64,000 nt of DNA from Lampris incognitus (Eukaryota; Chordata; Actinopteri; Lampriformes; Lampridae): contig NC_079230.1 of assembly GCF_029633865.1 (NCBI RefSeq), positions 30,532,666 through 30,596,665 of the forward strand, read 5' to 3'. The translations under genes were made by a program, and so were the position numbers. Positions 59,601 to 64,000 of the stretch are shown one piece after another (the first letter of the stretch is position 1; each line of letters begins with the position of its first letter). Under the pieces are notes generated by a model. It was not told where the DNA came from, ran no database searches, and worked only from the letters and a program-made list of their open reading frames with translations.

Positions 59601-60038
59601 GGGACCAACGACAAGGCCCCTCCCAGCGCCGCAGCACCCAGCGAGCCGGCGAATCACGAGGAAGGCGTCGGCGGAGGGAAGAGCAAGCCGCGGGAAACTG
59701 GGCCCTCCCGCCACAGCCATTACCCCGGCAAGGACCAGCGGCGCAACTATCAGGTCCGCTGGCGGATGGAGTACTTGATGGATTACGACTGCCGGAGACA
59801 CGGGCTGATCTGCATGGTGTGCGGGGCCACGCTGGCCACTCTGAAGGTCAGCACCATCAAAAGGCACATCCAGCAAGTTCACCCGCACTCGCTGGAGTAC
59901 GGCCCCGAGGAGAAGCAGCAGGCCCTGCTGAGCTACAACCAAACAGCGCTGCCCTTCATCCACTCTGACGACTGCTTCTCCTCGCAGGACCACGGACACG
60001 CGGCGCTGGAGCCGGCGCCGGGAAATGTAGGCACTTAA
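47445..60038 (+). CDS. zfta: ZFTA (zinc finger translocation-associated), complete, 656 aa
   Basis: Five coding exons: 47445-47613, 49836-50351, 53492-53839, 57899-58357 and 59560-60038. All introns are GT-AG and phase 1, and the total is 1971 nt. Four fingers of C-x2-C-x14-H-x4-H form lie at residues 152-175, 299-322, 443-466 and 582-605, one per exon 2-5. Each follows a W-R-x-E-Y/F-L-M-D/E-type stretch. [40 protein letters not shown] and [10 protein letters not shown] match human ZFTA (678 aa) almost word for word. ZFTA is a nuclear protein that gives the chromatin-targeting part of ZFTA-RELA fusions in ependymoma. Its normal role is little known. The start is the first in-frame ATG in the CpG-rich exon. 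ATG 47493 is an alternative. Finger 3 is the most diverged, with an extra Cys pair (CCMVC). Confidence 0.95.
47614..48177. other. zfta intron 1, first part
   Basis: GC-rich near the donor, with G-runs at 47960-48000. No feature recognised. Confidence 0.45.
48178..48932 (-). mobile_element. Repeat element C, copy 2, inverted
   Basis: Reverse of 36740-37683: GGGGCCCCAAGCTACAAAGT units (48345-48545) and the terminal GTCAATAGACT. It is shorter because the minisatellite has fewer units. In zfta intron 1. Confidence 0.8.
48933..49275 (+). mobile_element. Rex1-type LINE 3' end
   Basis: The plus frame reads [20 protein letters not shown] then [13 protein letters not shown] and [11 protein letters not shown], the typical Rex1/Babar C-terminus. 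It ends in a (GATGAAT)-like tail. 5'-truncated, in zfta intron 1. Confidence 0.9.
49276..49835. other. zfta intron 1, last part
   Basis: AT-rich, no feature recognised apart from the polypyrimidine tract before exon 2. Confidence 0.5.
49836..50351 (+). CDS. zfta: zfta coding exon 2 (finger 1)
   Basis: Acceptor CCCCCAG, donor CACCG|GTGGGT. Finger Cys152, Cys155, His170, His175. Confidence 0.95.
50352..51213. other. zfta intron 2, first part
   Basis: No exon or repeat family identified. Confidence 0.45.
51214..51672 (-). mobile_element. tRNA-headed SINE (family A)
   Basis: Full-length reverse copy. Head at right with GGGGATTCGAACCGCAGATC, T-rich tail at left. zfta intron 2. Confidence 0.92.
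51725..52165. repeat. 29-30-bp minisatellite, about 15 copies
   Basis: Unit GGTGATGAAGGCCCAGTGGG plus ATGTGTTCT, with variants (GTGACGAAGG). zfta intron 2. Confidence 0.96.
52166..52894. other. zfta intron 2, middle part
   Basis: Nothing recognised. An AT-rich stretch reading like old LINE sequence (52550-52640) is too short to call. Confidence 0.4.
52895..53096. mobile_element. hAT-type palindromic MITE, 202 bp
   Basis: Second copy of the element at 23576: ends CAGGGATGC / GCATCCCTG, shared interior GGTCTTTGTTCCAACCAAGC. Flanks CTCGAGAG / CTCTAGAC. Confidence 0.9.
53492..53839 (+). CDS. zfta: zfta coding exon 3 (finger 2)
   Basis: Acceptor CTCAACAG, donor CCACG|GTAGGA, phase 1 to 1. Finger Cys299, Cys302, His317, His322. 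Confidence 0.95.
53840..55324. other. zfta intron 3, first part
   Basis: Holds (TTTC)n at 53864-53885, a loose 21-bp tandem repeat (AATACTGTAACATGTTAATG) at 54148-54285, and a family A SINE tail fragment at 54376-54470. 54471-55324 shows nothing recognisable. Confidence 0.6.
55325..56140 (-). mobile_element. Family A SINE carrying a nested family B SINE
   Basis: SINE A in reverse, interrupted at 55373-55746 by a plus-strand SINE B (GGCGGCACAGTGGCGCAGTG head, (GGAT)n tail). The target duplication TGTATCCAGCCA / TGTATCCGGCCA is 11 of 12 identical. SINE B therefore moved after SINE A. zfta intron 3. Confidence 0.93.
56284..56333. repeat. (ATCC)n microsatellite
   Basis: About 12 ATCC units, probably the tail of an old SINE or LINE fragment (GGGTCGCAGGGATGCTGCAG nearby resembles the SINE B 3' part). 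Confidence 0.9.
56657..57832. repeat. (CTACTACCC/CTACTACAC)n minisatellite, about 1.2 kb
   Basis: Imperfect array of 9-12-bp CCTACTAC-type units, purine-free on the plus strand except for A. It ends about 65 bp before zfta exon 4. Long Gly/Val/Ser-rich ORFs on the minus strand are artefacts. Confidence 0.97.
57899..58357 (+). CDS. zfta: zfta coding exon 4 (finger 3)
   Basis: Acceptor TAAATCAG only about 70 bp after a 1.2-kb minisatellite, donor AGAAG|GTAAGG. Finger Cys443, Cys446, His461, His466. It lacks the YLMD block (has [10 protein letters not shown]). Confidence 0.93.
58358..58721. other. zfta intron 4, first part
   Basis: No feature recognised. Confidence 0.45.
58722..59312. mobile_element. 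Family A SINE (plus) followed by a rearranged reverse scrap
   Basis: 58722-59145 is a full plus copy (GGGCGTCTGGGTGGCGTGGC). 59205-59312 is an internally deleted reverse copy of the same family (tail joined to head). zfta intron 4. Confidence 0.88.
59560..60038 (+). CDS. zfta: zfta coding exon 5 (finger 4 and C-terminus)
   Basis: Acceptor ATTGACAG. Finger Cys582, Cys585, His600, His605. Ends PAPGNVGT and stop. Confidence 0.95.
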
Positions 60039-61017
60039 GAAGGGCTTGCTTCTGCCTCGCTCTCCAGCCCAGGGACTCCGCTTCTGAAACGACCCCCCGC
60101 CTCCCCAATAAGCCTCCGATCTCAGTGAGCCGGTGTTGTTTCGGCTAAAGCGAGAGCCTGCAAAAGACTGTGCGGTTTAGTTAAAGCTAAAGCTGTCCGG
60201 GGTTACACCTACGACGTGTTCAGACCCGGGTCTGGGAGGGCTGTTTGTGAGCAGGGCCGGGGCCTTGTGTTCTCAGGAAGGTGGAACAGGAGGCGTTGGC
60301 CGATTGCTCTCACTTGTTAAGATGATCTGTCTGGAGACAGCACAGCACTTTTTTGTCCCAAAAAACAAAAACAAAACACTAAATCACAGCTTTCCTCCTG
60401 CATAGCTAACGAGACGAGACTGTGTTCACACTTTCTGCTGATGACAATGTACGCTACAGTTCGGTCGGTGGTTTCAACTTGGTCTACGCTGTTATGATAT
60501 TCCTTGTTTACAATGGGGGAAAGAATCACCCCCTCCATCCATTCCCCTCTTCACTTTCATTCATCTGAATGAGATGCGTCCTGTCGGTCTGTTGGTGTAC
60601 ATGATTGTATCTACGCTGGCCTGCACCTACCCCCATGTCCCATAACCCACCTCAGCTAAAGCCTGCACAAGAACTTATGTAAATAACCTGGAAGATTTTA
60701 ATTATTTTTTTTTTCTTTTCTACAAGCACTTTTATGCATCCTGGTTTGTACAAAGCAAGTTTGTAATTCTGCCCTTTTTTTCTATGTAGCTGCAGAAAAA
60801 AAATGCCGCACGCAGCGATTTTTTTGCATGAAATTCTGTCACCATGCACTGCTGGAGCAGCAGCGGCTTTTCACTGCTGGAGCACATTCATGAGGACTCT
60901 GGGACACCAGATCAATGGCGCCATCCTGCATTTCCATCACACCGTCTTACTCATTGTACAACATTTATGCAACTAATTAGGTGCAAGAATTGCTTGCAGC
61001 CAACTTAACAAAATAAA
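60039..61017 (+). promoter_or_regulatory. zfta: zfta 3' UTR and polyadenylation signal
   Basis: Single-copy sequence after the stop. The AATAAA at 61012-61017 is the best canonical signal. The end is inferred. Confidence 0.65.
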
Positions 61018-61132
61018 CTTTCATTTACCACAAAACATCACTTCACCAGGAAAATACAAAACTCAGGGATGCTCCATTTTTCCATCACTGCTCATTTGTT
61101 CGGTGATCTTATTTTCATACTGACTGTTGGTA

Positions 61133-61537
61133 GCGGCACGGTGGCGCAGCGGTTAGCGCTGTCGCCTCACAGCAAGAAGGTCCTGGGTTCGAGCCCCGGG
61201 GTAGTCCAACCTTGGTGGGTCGTCCCGGGTCGTCCTCTGTGTGGAGTTTGCATGTTCTCCCCGTGTCTGTGTGGGTTTCCTCCGGGGGCTCCGGTTTCCT
61301 CCCACAGTCCAAAGACATGTAGGTCAGGTGAATCACCCGTACTGAATTGTCCCTAGGTGTGAATGTGTGTGGTGTGTGCGTGTGCGTGTGTGTGTGTGTG
61401 TGGACCCTGTGTGATGGCCTGGCGGCCTGTCCAGTGTGTCTCCCCACCTGCCGCCCAATGACTGCTGGGCTAGGCCCCAGCATTCCCGCGACCCTGAGAG
61501 CAGGATAAGTGGTTCGGATAAAGGATGGATGGATGGG
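61133..61537 (+). mobile_element. tRNA-headed SINE (family B), full length
   Basis: GCGGCACGGTGGCGCAGCGG head, B box GGTTCGAGCC, core GTGGAGTTTGCATGTTCTCC, internal (TG)n, (GGAT)n tail. Confidence 0.93.
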
Positions 61538-61794
61538 TGACTGTTGGTAATATTTCAGAAGACTGAAGTTGGTCTAGACAGAAATGAATGACAGATTAGC
61601 CCTAAAGTAACCTGAACCCTAACCCTAAAGTAACCCTAACCCTACCCCTTAAGTAACCCGAACCCTAAACTATGACCTTCAGAATAGTCATAATTTACAG
61701 GCAGCCAAACCCAAGTTCTTTTCCAAACCAAACTGCCATTTTGTTCTTGTTCCTTCAGGTTACAACCAAGTTTTGGGGCGATAAAGTCAAATAT

Positions 61795-63245
61795 TTTAGA
61801 ATACATCTGTCGCCATCTTACAATGTTGTGATTGCAACCATTCCCCAGTCCTCTGAATAGTACCCATGGCCATTGTAAGGGCCCACACACACCAAACCGA
61901 CTAGCGGCAACGAAGGCCGACTGTTGCGTCACCTCACATCGCCTGCCGTCTGGGCCAAGAAGCAGCACTTGAACACACCACAAAGACTACAGCCGGCGGC
62001 CCTGATCCACTAGCTCAGTGCTGATTCTTTAAGCTGGACAGCCAATCAGAGCGAGCTCTCTCTCGCCGACGGGCTCTGCCGATCCAACATGCTGAATTGA
62101 CCGAGAAGCTGCCGACAGGGGTCCGACTAGTGCAGGACACACCGCAAAGAGCCCGGTCTCACCGATCTGCGTTCAAATAACACAATATTACACCTCACAG
62201 TGCGTGCAGTGCGTACACCAAAATCCAATTTTGCATGCAGATGATACGCCGATCCTTTCCATGGACTTCTGTGGAGAGCTGATGCGTCCAAATACCACGC
62301 ATCATCTTGAACGGCCATGACGTCACCCGCGAGGCTCAGTTTGCCCATGAGGCTCAGTTCAGCCACGAGGCTCAGTTCAGCCACGAGACTCAGTTCAGCC
62401 ACGAGACTCAGTTCGCCCATGAGGCTCAGTTCAGCCACGAGGCTGTTCACCCAGTTCACCTGACACGCGGACATCCACAAGCAGGTGAGCAGGGGAAACA
62501 ATTTCTTTTGTAATTAAATCATGGTATTAACAGTAGTATTTTAGTTATTTTATTAACCCTGACCCTAACCCTGACCCTAACCCTAACCCTGACTCTAACC
62601 CTGACCCTGACCCTATCCCTGGCCCTAGCCCTAACCCTGACCCTAACCCAGGCCCTAACCCTAACCCTGATCCTGACCCTGGCCCTGACTCTAACCCTGA
62701 CCCCGACCTTGACCCTAACCCTAGCTCTGGTTGTGGATGCCCGCGCTTCTGGTGAACTGGGCGAACTGAGCCTCGCTGGTGATGTCATGACCATTCAAGG
62801 TGACGCGTGGTATTTGGACACATCAGCTCTCCACAGAAATTCATGGAAAGGATTAGCGTATCATCTGCAGTCAAAATTTTATTTTGCCGTATGGATGGCA
62901 CGCAAGGTGTAAGTGGAATGTCGGTCCAGGAACATATCCTACGTGGCAAAATCACGTCGTGCCAAGAGGTAATATGGTGTTATTTGTATGAAGATTGGTG
63001 AGACCGGGTTGCTGCAATAACAAGGGTCACAGACGCTCGTCAATGGCCCAACATTGGCCTGGTGTGTCAGAGCCCTAACTCTGGTTAACGGTCACACCCA
63101 TGTTTGCATATGAAACCGGTCGTTGGTTTGGGTCGTGATGTCCACTGTATGGTTTATAAGGGTGGAGCACCTGCAGTCAGGTGAGACACTGTATTGTTTG
63201 TAAGGGTGGGGACACCTGTAGTCAGGTGAGACTGGAGAGGTCACC
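61795..63245 (+). mobile_element. Penelope-like 3' end split by a Harbinger-like element
   Basis: Penelope-like 3' UTR at 61795-61878 and again from 63076 to 63245. It is interrupted by the element at 61879-63075 with TAA on both sides. Confidence 0.85.
61879..63075. mobile_element. Harbinger-like non-autonomous element, 1.2 kb
   Basis: Ends GGGCCCACACACACCA and TGGTGTGTCAGAGCCC are imperfect inverted repeats with a TAA target duplication (61876-61878, 63076-63078), as in PIF/Harbinger. Subterminal parts (about 62160-62340 and 62750-63000) are also inverted copies. The centre holds an 18-bp array (CACGAGGCTCAGTTCAGC, 62335-62445) and telomere-like CCCTAACCCTGA repeats (62554-62735). No transposase. 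Confidence 0.8.
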
Positions 63246-63850
63246 TGCATTATTCAGCATGCATCCAGACATTTTGATTTAACATTTCAACGTCAGTCCA
63301 TGCTGGCTGCGGTTGGCGGTCAGGTCACGTTGTACCAGGTCCAGACATAAGTTCACTTATTTAAAGTAGTTGAAGTTGAAAACAGGAAAATGAATGATTC
63401 CAGAAGCTCGCTGCAGAGAGGTATGGTGTACTTGCTTCCCCGCGTGTGTGTGTCCCTGTGTGCATGTGTGTGGGGCGGGCACATTAAAAAGACCCCCAGA
63501 GAGGTACTCTTGTTAAGCGATAACACAAGTAAATATTTGATGGTTCCTAATTTGATCACTGGTTTTATGAATCATATTTCTACCGTGACTTTTGTTTTAC
63601 CTTGTCAGGTATCTGCTCACCTGACCTGTCCCCTATACCCGGGAAACATTTCTTGAGATATGTGTTCCTCCCTCAGTGACCCCTGGAATAAATGATGAAA
63701 CAAATGAAGGTTGTCTGTCGACTTTTATTTCTTAAATTACCGCCTCCTTTCAATTCTCTCGTTTTGACTGATTTCAGGTCCGAAATGGAAACCTGTTTAG
63801 ACACTTAACGTTCATTTGATTATAGTCAAATTATTATGCTTATTCCTCTC
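63246..63850. other. Intergenic, nothing recognised
   Basis: No exon or repeat family identified. Confidence 0.4.
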
Positions 63851-63857
63851 CATGTAT

Positions 63858-64000
63858 GTACTACTACCACGACTACTACTACAGACTACTACTACCGCTA
63901 CTACTACTACTACAGACTACTACTACTACCTCTACCACCACTACTACTACTACAGACTACTACTAGTACTACCACTACTACTACTACTAGTACTGCTACT
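63858..64000. repeat. (CTA)n microsatellite running off the right edge
   Basis: Imperfect CTACTACTAC array with CAGACTACTAC interruptions. Confidence 0.95.

Noticed and set aside
62554-62735. True telomeric sequence
   Set aside because: The repeats are degenerate (CCCTGA, CCCTAA mixed) and lie inside a bounded TIR element, so they are interstitial.

Overview
This is a teleost fish nuclear window. Compact GT-AG exons lie in a sea of fish-type repeats: tRNA-derived SINEs, Penelope-like retroelements, L2, Rex1, RTE and L1 LINE ends, hAT and Harbinger-like MITEs, and many minisatellites. No LTR retrovirus-like element, rRNA, tRNA gene or CRISPR array was recognised.

Four protein-coding genes are supported by reading exon sequence and splice phase directly. 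(1) Minus strand, 1-19753: the 5' end of an EML-family microtubule-associated protein gene, probably eml3. It has a 25-nt coding exon 1, an intron of about 18.3 kb and a coiled-coil exon 2, and leaves the window on the left. (2) Plus strand, 21333-31075: complete ecsit, seven coding exons, 463 aa. (3) Minus strand, 39010-44612: a 1571-aa protein in five coding exons. It carries six spaced basic REYWRxKKREQRA motifs and ends in a C2H2 finger of the SPIN-DOC/ZFTA type. I know no standard name for it. (4) Plus strand, 47445-60038: complete zfta (C11orf95 type), five coding exons, 656 aa, four fingers, all introns phase 1. In all three complete genes the exon lengths sum exactly to an open frame.

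The genes form two divergent pairs. The EML gene and ecsit start about 1.5 kb apart around a GC-rich island (19200-20410). The YWR-repeat gene and zfta start about 2.8 kb apart around 44.6-47.5 kb. Genes 3 and 4 share one finger design (C-x2-C-x14-H-x4-H after a YLMD/YLME stretch) and the same phase-1 entry into the finger exon, so they look like ancient neighbours from one founder module. EML3, ZFTA and SPINDOC lie on the same human chromosome arm region (11q12-q13), which supports the eml3 and SPINDOC-related readings. ECSIT is on human chromosome 19, so its position here reflects fish rearrangement.

Region by region: 1-19.7 kb is EML intron full of repeats. 19.2-20.4 kb is the shared promoter. 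21.3-31.1 kb is ecsit, with a 4-kb Penelope-like palindromic locus in one intron. 31.1-38.9 kb is repeat-rich intergenic DNA. 38.9-44.6 kb is the YWR-repeat gene. 44.6-47.6 kb is the second promoter region. 47.4-61.0 kb is zfta with repeat-filled introns. 61.0-64 kb is repeats, including a 1.2-kb Harbinger-like insertion.
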